Assembly (NCBI GenBank): GCA_023653785.1 | Contig: JAMKCH010002975.1 | Location: 1-64,000, forward strand | Source: Ophioderma brevispina | Lineage: Eukaryota > Echinodermata > Ophiuroidea > Amphilepidida > Ophiodermatidae | Reading direction: 5' to 3' | DNA length: 64,000 bases | In this document: piece after piece, positions 1 through 12,000 of the stretch | Numbering within the stretch: the stretch's first letter is position 1 | Layout of the letters: each line of letters begins with the position of its first letter | Notes under the pieces: model-generated | Database searches by the model: none | What the model was told of the DNA's origin: nothing | What the model saw: the letters and a program-made list of their open reading frames with translations, nothing else | Made by a program: the position numbers and the translations under genes

Positions 1-1282
1 CCCTCATTATCTTCACGATGCCGTGGTTCCCAACAAATTTGGCCTTAGCATCCCAACGGCCCCGACCCAAGAGTTGCATATATTTTAAGCCGACCTATTT
101 GGTAAGAATATTTATATCCCAAATGAAACCTACTGTACCAGTAAACGTATACCGAGCCTATAAATTGACACGATAAAAATCATTATTCGTAGGCCAGTCG
201 CTCAATAAAAGTGTTAGTGTGCGGTATATACACGCTATAGAAGTATTGAATATATCAGGTTAACTATTCATACCTTATGACTTGCAAACAAAATGGAAGC
301 AATATCGTACCAACAACTGTTGATTATATGGTAGAACTGTTCACCAGCATCGCTCTTCCTGCTTGCTGTTCAGGCTTCATATTTAAACATCCGTCAGCAC
401 AAAAATCACCTCATGGAAATTCTTGACTATAACCGTCATTGGGAGCCTTTAAAGCGTCATTCATGGATGACGCAGCCCTTGATCTGGTAGAATTTGACAG
501 TCACAACACAAAAAGAAAAGGGCTTTATTTTACGTCCATGCATGAATGGTTTTTATTTTGACAATTTTATTGTTTGCTGAAAGTTCAAATTAAGTACGGT
601 TCAAATACATACTAACCAGAATATTTAAATTTTGAGTCAGAACTTAACAATGTCTATTATTAATGTAGTGTGAAGATCATACTTGCTAAAAGGCGACTCT
701 CTGAGAGGCTCTGGTCGGTTCCCTTAGATGCAAGCACATGTTGCTTTTATTATGTACTTTGTTTACGTTTTTAAATGCCATTTGTTTGAGTACTGAAAAG
801 TAAGTTCAATTCAAATTTACAATATTTGAATTTCATCGCAGTTGAATCGCCAAAACGCCACAATGACTACTTTAGTAATGGCTAACTCCAATAAGTGAAC
901 CCGGTGTGAAAGCAGATATAGTCCGGTGGGAGCCATAGTCCGGGGCTCCATAGACGATAACGGAATAACGCGTGAAACTAATGTTGCGTAAAGAGTCAAC
1001 TGAATCGATTGCCCTATTGCCCTATTCACCATTGTTCCCGGACTATGAGTACGCCGGACAATGGTTACTTCTACACCGGTATAGGTAACCGATGCAAGGG
1101 GTAAAATCCCGGGGTAAATTAAACAAAAAAGGCTTTGTTATATATAGTTCACAAATACTTGTACATGTCAGTTAGAACAAGTTGGAGAACGCAAAACATT
1201 CCCCTTCTTAAAAATAATCGTTTAACCCGAATAGCACGTTTGTATATAGTTCAACCATGGAGTTATTATGGTTCAACCGCCG
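1..1282. other. Unannotated stretch
   Basis: No coding, RNA or repeat signal is recognisable on either strand. The open frames are short (71 codons at most) and resemble no known protein. The sequence is AT-rich and of mixed composition. Confidence 0.5.
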
Positions 1283-1697
1283 ACTGGACGCGGTTTATAT
1301 AATATCGACCCAATTTCGAGAATTACGACTAGGTTGCATAATATGATAATAGATGGAGTGACCAATTTCAGACCAAAAGTTTGGGTTATTGATGCGTAGT
1401 ATCCAAAAAATAGTTTACTTTGAAAATTTTGTTTGCTTTAATCTTTAAGGGAATATTTTAAGGTCCTTAGATGACGCCAAGTCGGGTCAATTGGTAGACT
1501 GGACGTGGTTTATATAATATCGACCCAATTTCGAGAATTACGACTAGGTTGCATAATATGATAATAGATGGAGTGACCAAAAGTTTGGGTTATTGATGCG
1601 TAGTATCCGAAAAATAGTTTACTTTGAAAATTTTGTTTGCTTTAATCTTTAAGGGAATATTTTAAGGTCCTTAGATGACGCCAAGTCGGGTCAATTT
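1283..1697. repeat. Two-copy tandem duplication, ~205 bp unit
   Basis: Two consecutive near-identical copies run from 1283 to about 1493 and from 1498 to about 1697. Both start ACTGGACG and end GTCGGGTCAATT. The second copy lacks about 11 bp present in the first (ATTTCAGACCA region near 1370) and differs otherwise by only a few substitutions. The high identity points to a recent duplication or an assembly artefact. Neither copy contains a gene. Confidence 0.9.
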
Positions 1698-1982
1698 AGG
1701 GTGTTTGGCAAAGGTTACAGAAAATACGCCGAGACATTTTGACCCTTTGTGTGTGATGGAGCATAACTTGATTGTGATATAGAACTTGATTCAATGGGAA
1801 GTACCCGTTTATTTTAATTTTTGGTATGTGGTTTATTTTATGTCTTCATGAGACACTCGATAAACAGTAGGAGCCTATGAGCGTTAACAAACTCACCAAA
1901 GGGATATCCAGGACATGACAAAGGGCCGAGGAGCGTTATTTTTTAAGATAACCAACCCCAGCATTGTAGCAGAATTCAACTA

Positions 1983-2985
1983 TTGGTTTTTTTTGTCAAT
2001 TACACCATTGACTACAAAAAAACATGGCGTAATGTTACGCTGACGCTTGTGTATTACTATTATTCTTACAGGATTGAATATGTAATAAATGTAATAGTGA
2101 TTTGTAATCATTTAATTACTGATTACTCTGAGACTGATGCATGTATTAACGAAACCTCAAATGTAAATGAAGAGGATATTAACTTTGAAAAATATGACAT
2201 GATTTTTAACTCCCCACGTTATCAAAGTAATACAAAGATAAATGACAAAAATGAAGAAATTCAAAACACTTACCACAGTCCCCCAATGTCGATACTCAAC
2301 TCCGGACCCATTCTTACAAATACTCCTAGTAATGAAAACAAAAATTCTATTTTGAATGTCAATATTAGAAGCTTATCCAAAAATAATGGAAAAGTTAAAG
2401 AATGCATCAAGATATTAGATCATGATTTTAGCATGATAGCATTATCTGAAACCTATTTGAATATTTCAAATTACCTGGCTGTAGTATGGAACATACCAAT
2501 AGAACTGATCGAGAAAAGGAAGGAGTCCTCATGTTTATCTCGATAAGTTAAAATACGAACAGACCTATATGTAAAGCTACTTCTAACTTTGAGGCATGTT
2601 TTGTAGAAATAGAAAACTAACTAAAACAATATCATAGCAATGTATACGGTATATCGCTCACACCTCCATAGATGGCTTTATGAAAGATATTGACTCTATT
2701 TATAGACAAATAACGTATTCACTCATACCTGCTATTTATAAACCTACAAGAATTATAGACACAAATGCGAAAATAAATGACAATATATTAACGAATATTG
2801 ACAATACTGTAAATTCTGCAATCTTAGTCACTAACATATCTAACCATTTTCCAACAATCTTGATAGCTCAAGCAAAAGTGATATAAGAAAACAACAAACA
2901 CGTATTTGCATAAAAGGAACTATACCAATGAAAACATTGCAAAATTCAAACGAGGTTTATCCAATATAGTCAGGAGGAATTGTGG
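1983..2985 (+). pseudogene. LINE retrotransposon fragment, endonuclease domain (broken)
   Basis: This is a remnant of the ORF2 of a non-LTR retrotransposon of the CR1/Rex/Jockey type. The first open frame runs 1983-2546. From about residue 124 it carries the start of an apurinic-type endonuclease (NVNIRSL, then a stretch ending LSETYL), which normally contains the metal-binding Asn and Glu that nick the target DNA. After a frameshift or deletion near 2500-2680, a second frame (2680-2886) has the C-terminal endonuclease signature: YKPTR, then NDNILTNID, then ISNHFPT, corresponding to the family's D-N-I-N and SDHFP motifs. Here the catalytic Asp before His is replaced by Asn. The frame after 2890 (ENIAKFKRGL) resembles the linker before the reverse transcriptase, but no RT follows. 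The first ~120 residues are unrecognised. The copy is dead and truncated at its 3' side. Confidence 0.8.
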
Positions 2986-4320
2986 GTACAGGGTGGAAAT
3001 GGAGTACAGACTTTTTCTGTTGATCGATTTTTGTCAATGATGACCTAAGCTAATAATTTCTGGAGGGTGTGCAAAATTTCGTGCAGTGCATTTTCTAGAA
3101 ATCCAATATGGCCGCTATCACTCTCAAATTCATTCAAATGGCCATAATTTTATGCAATAGATCCAGGTTTTAAAGCACGAGCAATCTTTTGGACGGGTTA
3201 TTGAAGTGATTTGATCACAACATTACCATCAAATCAAATATGGCCACCCTAAAGCCCAATATGCCCTGAAATCATTCAATTGACCATACCTCATCAAGTA
3301 TTTCTAATAGAGGTATAATTCTGCGCTCTATACCCAGTAGGAACTCATATCTGACATTTCAAGTGTGTTAACAAGCTCACCGATCAAGATGGCAGTCAAT
3401 ATGACTGCCTTTTAAAATCTTTAAAACCTACAAATTGTTCATATTTCATATATATTGCCGTCATTTGAATTTTAAGCATGTTGTCAAAACAAATATACCG
3501 GATACGAGGTATAATGCTTCAAAAGACATAATCTCATTACTTAGATTTGTAAAACTTAATACTTCATTTGGGTGTTTAAACTAAAGGCAATACAGAATGT
3601 ATCGTAAGTTATAGGTTTAAAGAAGGTTAAAAGCAGCCACATTGGCCCACCATATAACATTTTTGACATGTGAAAGAAACAGGAATTCCAGATAGAATGT
3701 CAAAATGGTCAATACTTATTCCCTACCTTAATTCACCTTTTTATAATACAATTAGTTGATGAAACTACATATCGTCGTGGTCACGATATATTGTCGAATC
3801 TGATTTTTTTGGTCAAATGAGTTAAGAGTTTGATTCTGGTTGGATTTTATGTACCTCTTTAATTGTACCCCAAATATAAAGGGGAAATTTACAATCCTAA
3901 CCAAAATAGGCCGCAGTCGAAAACACGCATTTGGAAAACACGGGTTCACAAACAATCGATACGTATTCGATTAGCTTTGCGTGTCCACATATCTCAAAGC
4001 ACACAGATAAACTGTGTGAAACGAATACTATTCGCCTGGGACAAAGAGTGCTAACTTAGTGATTCAAAATCGATAATAGGTCTATCAAGAGTTAAGGCAA
4101 TCGGTGAAATTTACATTTCATACTTCATGAGGGCTGGTTCATGTATTTCACAGTTTTTAATTTGTGGTTTTAATTAGGTTACTTGTACTTATTGAAACCT
4201 ATGGTCTGTGCGTCGTGAAAAAGAAATTATCAAAGTTGTGTGTTTAACATTTTACAACATAGGCCCAAATTTATAGATTTTTTTTTTTTTTGGGGTGGGG
4301 GGGGTGCATAGGGGGCCTTA
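2986..4320. other. Unannotated stretch
   Basis: No gene is seen. The phrase AATATGGCC or a close variant recurs at about 3106, 3238 and nearby, giving a faint internal repetition like that near 63 kb, but no defined unit could be drawn. Short frames at 3752-3955 and 3863-4054 overlap on opposite strands and show no domain. Confidence 0.4.
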
Positions 4321-5180
4321 GTTGACATTAACCCTGTATTACCAAAGGGGGAGGAGGTTACCACCCCAGGTAGTAACACTTTCCCCTCGGTGCGCAAAAA
4401 ATTTCGTTAAGTCTTTCATATCAATTATTTCACATCTTTCTGCTCATTTGGCGAACAAATGTAAGGTAGCACCCTCACCGGAGTTGGGTTATTGAAAATG
4501 CAGCATTCTTGATTGGTCAGTTTACTGCCCATTATCTGCAATAATGAGCAGGCTATTTCTATCATTATTTTCATTATCAGCATACAAAAATAAACATCAA
4601 TAAGGCATATTAACTTAAAGCCTATACAAACAAACAAACCACAATAAAAGTCACGTTTTTTATTAATAGATAGAAATTTTGGTAGTTCATCAAGGGCTCA
4701 TCCAAATGTATCATCGGGCGGGGAAAAAATAAAATAATGGGCGCATTATTTACTTTTCCGACCTCGAGGACATGATTCGCCTACAAAATGTGAACGCATT
4801 ACCCTTTAGTTATTAGTTCATTTTGTTATATTGTGCGATGTATGGTTCAAAATTATATGTGAAAATTAAAAACTAGTCATTTTCCATATCATGTGGGCCA
4901 AAACCCGCATGGATGAAAATCCAATATCTCATACCTTCCTTTTTTAGCAAAAGTCATTGTTTCATCTTATACTCTGAGGTGTGTCTGTGGAAATTGGACC
5001 ACTTTTGCCAACTTGTGCACTTTTGACGTCATGTGACGCCATACTAGTTAGAGTTTGGAAAGCAGTAGAAAACGGTGTACCAATGCTAAAAAGGGTATTA
5101 CCAACATCGAAATCAGTTATATTTGCTTATAATAATGAAGTCTCGGGGTGTTAACACCCCACCCCTTAGTAAACCTGTTA
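4321..5180. repeat. Dispersed repeat, copy 1 (pair of 59400-60010)
   Basis: Three blocks occur in the same order and orientation here and at 59.4-60.0 kb: a GGAGGTTACCACCCC block, then AAGGTAGCACC(C/T)TCACCGG (about 4465 here, 59550 there), then GACGTCA...GTGACGCC(C)ATACTAG (about 5025 here, 59835 there). Both copies close with a G/C-rich palindromic block before a conserved AAACC(T/G). The spacing between blocks differs, so the copies are old. No open frame is shared, which suggests a nonautonomous element of unknown class. Confidence 0.75.
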
Positions 5181-5937
5181 CAAAAATAGACTTGTAAACC
5201 ATATTGCGAAAAGTTTGATTTCTTTGATGTAAACTTTGATATTCTGCCAAACACAATAATTACTTAATATATAATAGTTAAAAAACTCACCTTTCAGGAA
5301 CAAATTGATATTTCTTTGGGAAGGTGTGTAATAAGCGTTAGTGCCCTCTAAATGTTTAGATTATGTAGATTTATGAGTATATTACCCATTAATTGTTAAT
5401 TCGTTTCAAGTTTGGTATATATTTTAAAGCGTGTCATACATATACTTTAAAAGATAGGAACTATATATGTACTGAGAAATTTAGGAAAACGAGGAAAATA
5501 GACAAATTTTATCCTCCAAAACCTTTGAGTATAAAACATTCCAGTTACATTTTAATATTTTCTGAGATCAATTTTTGTTTTGAACGTATACCAATATTAT
5601 TGTGTTTCAAAATGCATACTATTTGTTAATTTTGTATAAACATTGCACTACAATGTTTGTGTGCCTTCTAAAGTTTTTACTCTTGAAAATTTTGTTTTTT
5701 TTATGCAAAAATGAGGTAAATACATATTGGCGACTAATTAAAGATATTAATTTTAAGGAGCCAAATTTGTTAAGCGGTTGTATATTTTTGATATGAATTC
5801 GTTGGTCATCGTGGTCAGCTTGTGCTATTATTTTCAATGAAGATAATTGCAACAGTGAATGTTTTCCCCTTTAAACCGCTTATGGAAGTCGTTGTATACA
5901 AATTTGCATGGGTTGTACATTAACACACAATGCAAAT
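5181..5937. other. Unannotated stretch
   Basis: AT-rich sequence with several overlapping short frames (5393-5629, 5602-5796 and minus-strand 5619-5852) that match nothing known. No repeat structure was noticed. Confidence 0.4.
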
Positions 5938-6665
5938 AGGCATCATCATCCTCCTCCTCCGTAGCATCATCATTCATCCTCCTACAGTAGCATCTCATAA
6001 TCCGCCTCAGTAGAATCATCCTCCTCCTACTCCAGGAAGCTCATCATCATCCTACTCCAGTAGCATCATCATCCCTCTCATCCAGTTAGGCATCATTCAT
6101 CATCCGCCTAAAGTAGCATTCATTCATCTCCTCCTCCAGTTAGACATCCCACATCATCATCACCTCCAGGACGAAGCCTCATCATCCTACTCCAGTAGCA
6201 TCATCATCACATCCTACAGTAGCATCATCCTCCTCCTCTCCAAGTCTAGCATCATCATCCTCTACTACCAGAGATATCAATCATCATCCTCCTCCCAGTA
6301 AGGCATCATCATCATCCTCCTCAGTAGCATCATCATCCTACCTCCTCAGTAGCATCTTCATCCTCCTCCTACAGTTAAGCATCATAATCATCTCCTCCGT
6401 AGCATCATCATCCCCAGTAGCATCATCATTCCTCCTGCCTACAGTGATGAGCATTATCATCATCCTCCTCCAGTAGCATCATCATCATCACCAGTAAGCA
6501 TCATCATCATCAAGTTAGCATAATCTCATCATACGGTGGAATCATCATCATCATCCAGTTAGCATATCATCATCATCATCATCCAATAGCTATCATCATG
6601 ATCCAGTAGCATCTCATTCATCATCCAGTAGAGTAGCATCATTCATCATCCAGTTAGCACATGGT
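5938..6665. repeat. CAT/CCT minisatellite
   Basis: About 730 bp of imperfect tandem repeat. The unit is roughly 20-25 bp, made of CATCAT(CAT), CCTCCT(CC), then AGTAGCAT. Unit length varies and the array decays on its right side into CATCATCATCCAGTTAGCAT. Strand bias is strong (C/T/A on the plus strand). No long open frame crosses it, so it is not a coding repeat. Confidence 0.92.
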
Positions 6666-8733
6666 CGTCGTCAAGCTAGTTGTTACTTATTTCATGTTAT
6701 GCCACTATCATCAACGCACATGTTATTTCTTATCCATAGTGGAATCATCGGCATCTCATTTTTTTAAATAGGGTAACAACCGTACTATAGTAAATCTCAC
6801 CATACCAACACTAGAAATTAACGGGTTTCATGCAATCGAATACGTATTCGACTGCGCTGCCTTGTAGCAGGCACAGCGAACAAACATTTGGGGGTGACAA
6901 AACAATCGTCGGAACCCACATTCAGTGTCCATTTTGAATAAGAAAACAGTTGTTTCTTGGTATTTTAATACGGTCGTCAGTTAGTAACCAGTCATGTCTT
7001 AACAGTACACCACTTAAAATAGCCATTCCTTTATTCATTTAATTTCACGCATTCATAAGTAACTCGAACTTTCAAACACGCCGTTGTCTCAGAAACTAGC
7101 TTTATGCTTGATTCGACACGATGCGAGAAACCTCACGACATATAATACACAATAATGTAGGTTTTACTATTTTAAGGCGGACTGTATGGCTGCCATCTGA
7201 ATAGCTTGAAAAATGGCCATACAGAGAAATGACAGTTAGTTAAAGGGTTTCTATGATCAAATAATGTATCTCATAAGTGTAATAAAGCATAAAAGCATGC
7301 ATATAAACACTGGGTAAATTAAGCCTCTAAACGGCAAAAATGTGCAGAACACTTGAAGTGTCCTGATGCGTTGGAAATGAAATCTGGGTGTTAAAGAACA
7401 CTTGCATGATGTGATCAATTGGAACAGATTTGAACCACGAAGAAAGAACACGTTTTAGGAGTTCAGTATTGTATGCAAGAAGGAAATGGGAAAGTAGGGT
7501 ATAATGGAGATTTAAGACATGTTAATGATTCCGAGAGCATATTGACTTTTGAGCAGCCATATGGATTTTTGTGGCAATTGTATGAGAAACATTACATTAC
7601 CAACACTTCTCGTGCTTAAACACCGGAGTGCCGTAGAGATATTGTCTCTATTGGAAAGACTAAGGTTTTTAGTGATTTTGGAAATGGTAGCAGCCTATTG
7701 GATTTTACAAAAATGGCACTGTAACAAATTTTGCTCAACCTCCAAAAAGATTGGTTTAGGTCCTAATGAACTAAAGTCTATCAATAGAAAAAGTCTGGAC
7801 TCCATTTCCATCCTTCAAGCTGTGTGCCTAGCCTTCCACCTGACAATACCCATTGGAATGGTAATTCTTAAAAATATGCAAATGAAAACTATAAGTCATT
7901 CGTACTAAGTTTACTAAATTGCATGACGAATGTATACCAATGACAAGTGTACTAGCATAAGCAGAAAGAACCAAAATCCCCGTAGATATCTAAAGTCTAC
8001 TTAAGAGTATAACCTAAAAGAACAAGTGTTGGGAAAGAATTATCTTGAAATGTCACCCATCAATTCGAACCCCTCGTGTCCACCTCTAGTAAGTTTCAGA
8101 AGGTGTTTTTGGAAATTGATGAAGGAGATGTGCAGTAAAAGGAAATTAAAATTCCAGTGCTAATTTATGAAACATCCATTCCGCTAGCAAGTAAAAATTC
8201 AAATTTATACTAAAATATTTCGCAATGGAATCCCCAGTGTGTATGGTTTTGACATATGAAATCAAGCAAAAACATCATTAAAAACATGGTACAAATGTTT
8301 CATTCTTCAACCGCAGTCAACAAGTGAAAGAAAAGTGAATTCTAGTGCAAAACAAAGCCTAACCCCCAATTGTCAGTGCAAAAAAAACGCTTTTGAAAAG
8401 CACGGAGCTGACAATTAGGCCGATGATGTAAACAAGGTAAGACACTTTGTGCTGGCACACTGCCACAGAGCCCACTCAGTACAAATTGAGATTGCCCTGG
8501 CCCCTTTTTACCAAGTCATTTTTCAGTACCCCAAACCAATGGTCTTAAGTGGAATGAATCCAAGATGAACAAGCCGATAATGGGCCACTTGCAACGTTTG
8601 TTCAAATCTGGAAATTACTACCTGTGGTATTCACTCTTTTATATCGCTAATATTTGTCATTTATTGAGGGTCAAAGATATCCCCAATTTCATGTACACAC
8701 TCGAGTATTTAGCGTTTTTCTTTTCCATACGTG
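6666..8733. other. Unannotated stretch with one unexplained frame
   Basis: No recognisable gene. A 119-codon plus-strand frame (7549-7908) is the longest here. Its translation has no motif I recognise, and the alternative frame in the same place is stop-ridden. It could be a decayed element or chance. No tandem or inverted repeat was noticed. Confidence 0.35.
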
Positions 8734-9078
8734 ACCCCAGGGGCCACTGCATTCAAAGGTTGATATGAATACGTGAACAAGAAAACCGTAAAAGGGTGGC
8801 TTTTTTCCAACAGGGGATGTACGGCCTACTCGTTCGGTGTCAAAAACACAAAATATGGAAAAAAGGTATGTTTTTTTCTTCAACCCGAAATTGGTCCATG
8901 TTATATCTCATTAAGTAGGGAGATCAAATAATCCAAAATATTGTACTCAGACTTTGGGAAGTAAAGCAAGCAATAAACTAAGGGGTATATCTACGATGCA
9001 CTGCACTGCGGTGCTTTTTGAGCTGTATCATAAACAGATAAAAATCTTGTTAGGGTATGTTTTAGCTGGTTTTTTTAG
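8734..9078. repeat. Truncated copy of the 35.3-kb TIR element
   Basis: This segment aligns, in inverted orientation, with about 35400-35785. Shared landmarks are GCATTCAAAGGTTGATATGA (GTATTCAAAGGTGGATATGA there), AAAACCGTAAAA, the GGAAGTAAAGCAA block near 8957, ATCATAAACAGATAAAA near 9026, and GGTATGTTTTAG...TTTTTTAGTCGG at the right end. The second inverted terminus present in the 35-kb copy is missing. The alignment stops where the 5-kb foldback begins, so this copy was truncated by or at that junction. Confidence 0.8.
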
Positions 9079-12000
9079 TCGGACAAGGAGTTTTTTCATT
9101 GTAGACAAAACTTTGTCTACGTTTATCTTTGTTTTTTTTTGAACTTGCTCTTAGAACAGACACAGTTTAAGATACTATTATCCTTTACTAGCCTCTCACA
9201 GTGCAATGGCAGTTTCCAAAGAAAACACAGGCCGTCGCTCTTAAAGCATCATGTGGTACAATTTGGCGAGCAGGAACAAGGAACTAACACGAAATATAAG
9301 CAATAGCCTAAGCCACATCACCTGATCAACCGCCAGATACACATCATATCAATCCATAGGGTCAATTATAGTTCGTCACTTATAGTTTTTTCTTCACTTA
9401 TATTTGATAAAAATTCTGTTTAATTTTGAGCAATGTTGCAATATTTGATCTTATTTGTAATGTTAGTGTAAAGTTAGGGAACCTTTGTTGAAATTGGTGA
9501 TTGTAATTTTGTGTCCAATATTGTTGATGAGCACGCTATTAATTACACACACAATACACACGCATTTGATATAGCGCCTTCTCAATTTCTTCTGTTGGCT
9601 GAGTGTTTTTTTTTTCTTCCTGAGCCCCTCAATTGGTAGCATTGTAAGTAGCAATCAGTGCGACACGACGATGCGGTCATGCCTCTTCGATATAGCAACA
9701 CCCAAAACGAATCAAAATAATAAAGAAGAAATCCCAAACCATTTAGGCGCTTTGATGTGGGTCTATCATGGGTGTCCCATGACCCACACACGTTTATGAC
9801 AGATAGCAAAAAATTAAAAAAAAATATAAAATTTTTCGTTCAGATTTCGCTTTAAATAAACGTTTAAAAAACCATGGCTATGTCTAAAATGGGTATTTTC
9901 TTGGCCGCCCTCCTCCCCTGATATTGATAAAGAGGAACTGATGTTTATTCACATCTCGGAAATCTCACTGAACTTGCCGGTTAACTTGAAGATTTTGATT
10001 GGTGTGAACTGAATTCACTAAAATTACTTGACCGTATAACACATCAGTCCAGTTGTGGATTTGGAAAAATCGCCATACACTGTAAAGCTTATCAGTCAAT
10101 TTGCGGCCAGATTAGAACTTATACCGGTGTAAAGTTTGCAAATTCCCACCTCACAGGCATATTTAGTATTTAACGTTCAACAAGGAAGTTGGGTGAGGCT
10201 AATATTCACCGCCTTTGTGATATTTTTTTCCATATCAATCTTAGTAGCCCTATAATTCAACTGCGTAATATTATAACCACGTTGAACATGTTTAATCCCA
10301 GGGGAGGGGGTGGGCCTGCCATTTTCATAAGTGTATGTATTGTAATGTAAGGCAGTGTAATACCCCCCTTCCATTTTCAGCAACATCATCCAAAAGACCC
10401 ATTTTAAAAAAAAATAAGTGTTTTGGTCGTCAGACCTTTTTTCTTGAGGGTTGATATTTTTGAGGGAGGAAAGTGAAATTCTGTGGCAGGGCAGAATCTT
10501 AAAAAATGGAAATTTTTACCAATTATGGCTCCAAATCCGCTTAATTTGGCAAAATTGATTTCAATTCCCAAATCTCAGCTGATTTTGCTTCTTTCCGTCG
10601 GCCGGGGGGGGGGGGGAATTTAAACAGCCTCGTGCGCTGCCGACTGCCTAACGTAGTAGGGGAGACCTCGGCCTAGATTGATTTTCCAAAAGGAAAAACT
10701 GGCAATTGATCTTTTTCTCTAACGCTGATGTGATTTGCATATAAAACTCATGCTTTTTTAGCTGGGTTAAGCGAAATTCCCACTACTTCGATGTCATGTC
10801 TTTAAAAAAAAACAGTTAATTGCGTGTGCCAAACTGCGTGGCTTACAAGTAGGTCCCCCTCCATGTGCTATTCTGACTGCTTTCATCCTTCTGAGGTAAA
10901 ATTATTTCAAATTTATTTTTTTATTGCTGAATCATTGTTTTAATTTCTCAGTAGGCATATGTTTTTAAATGTCTGGGCGAAGGGTATACTGGCAATGAGG
11001 ATTTTCAATTTTCCTCTCCCTGCATTACTTCAATAAGCACGAGTTCTAACGCCTTGCCCAGCATATATACTTGACAACTTCTCATGTCCAATGGCACCGT
11101 TCAATTAACCTCACTCATTAAAAAAGACGCACCCTGGTGTCAGTCTGAGTATATAACCTAGAATGCATAAGGTCGTTCATGTATGCCGGTATATAGGGAG
11201 GTCCATAACCCTGTCCCTGGAACTACATATAATTAGTAAAGCACACACCTGTCACAATCAATTCTGTCTCATTTATAGCATTGCCTCAACTGGCAGAGAG
11301 CCTTTCAGGGGAATGGGAAAGGTGTAAGGTCACCACATGTTATATATGCAAATCATGTCAGATTAATTCTGTCGTGTGTTTTTCTCATAAAATAGTATTA
11401 AAAAATAGGGGGTGGTTTAATAGGTACGCATCACAACTTTGTTTTTTTTTAAATACAAATTCAATTCATCCTTTCAATTTTCAAGAAAAAAAATAGACAC
11501 AAAAAGTCTATATGACAAAAAAATCCAAGGTTGGTCCATGTATTTGCAGAGACAACCTGGCCATGTAGCTTTAGATCACGGGCCAAGATAGAAGTATCTT
11601 AATGTTGCCTTTCTAACCTATGGCGCCAGCAGCAATTATGCTTTGAGATCACAGTCCACATGTATTGCTGAGACAACCTGGCCATGTAGCTTTAGATCAA
11701 GGGCCAAGCTAAGAATTATCTTACTGTTGCCTTTCTAACCTATTGGCTTGCCGGCAGCAATTATGTTTGAAATCACCGTCCATGTATTTGCGGAGACAAC
11801 CTGGCCATGTAAGCTTTTAGTCACGGGCCAAGATAAGAATTATCTTACTGTTTGAACTTTCTAACCCATTGGATTGCCAGCAGCAATTCATGCTTTTGAG
11901 AACACCGTCCAGTATTTGATGAGACAACCTGGCCATGTAGCTTTAGATCACGGGCCAGATAAGAATTATATTTTACTGTTGCCTTTCTAACCTATTGGCT

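Noticed and set aside
5938..6665. CRISPR array in the CATCATCCTCC repeats
   Set aside because: Units are contiguous and vary in length with no unique spacers. This is a simple minisatellite in eukaryotic DNA.
7549..7908. 119-codon plus-strand frame as a gene
   Set aside because: No recognisable motif, no repeat partner and no splice context. Length alone is not convincing in a 64-kb AT-rich window.
9582..9809. Frames that seem conserved between 9582-9809 and 13366-13608
   Set aside because: The conservation is explained by the inverted repeat itself. The two frames differ by many indels, so there is no sign of protein-level constraint.
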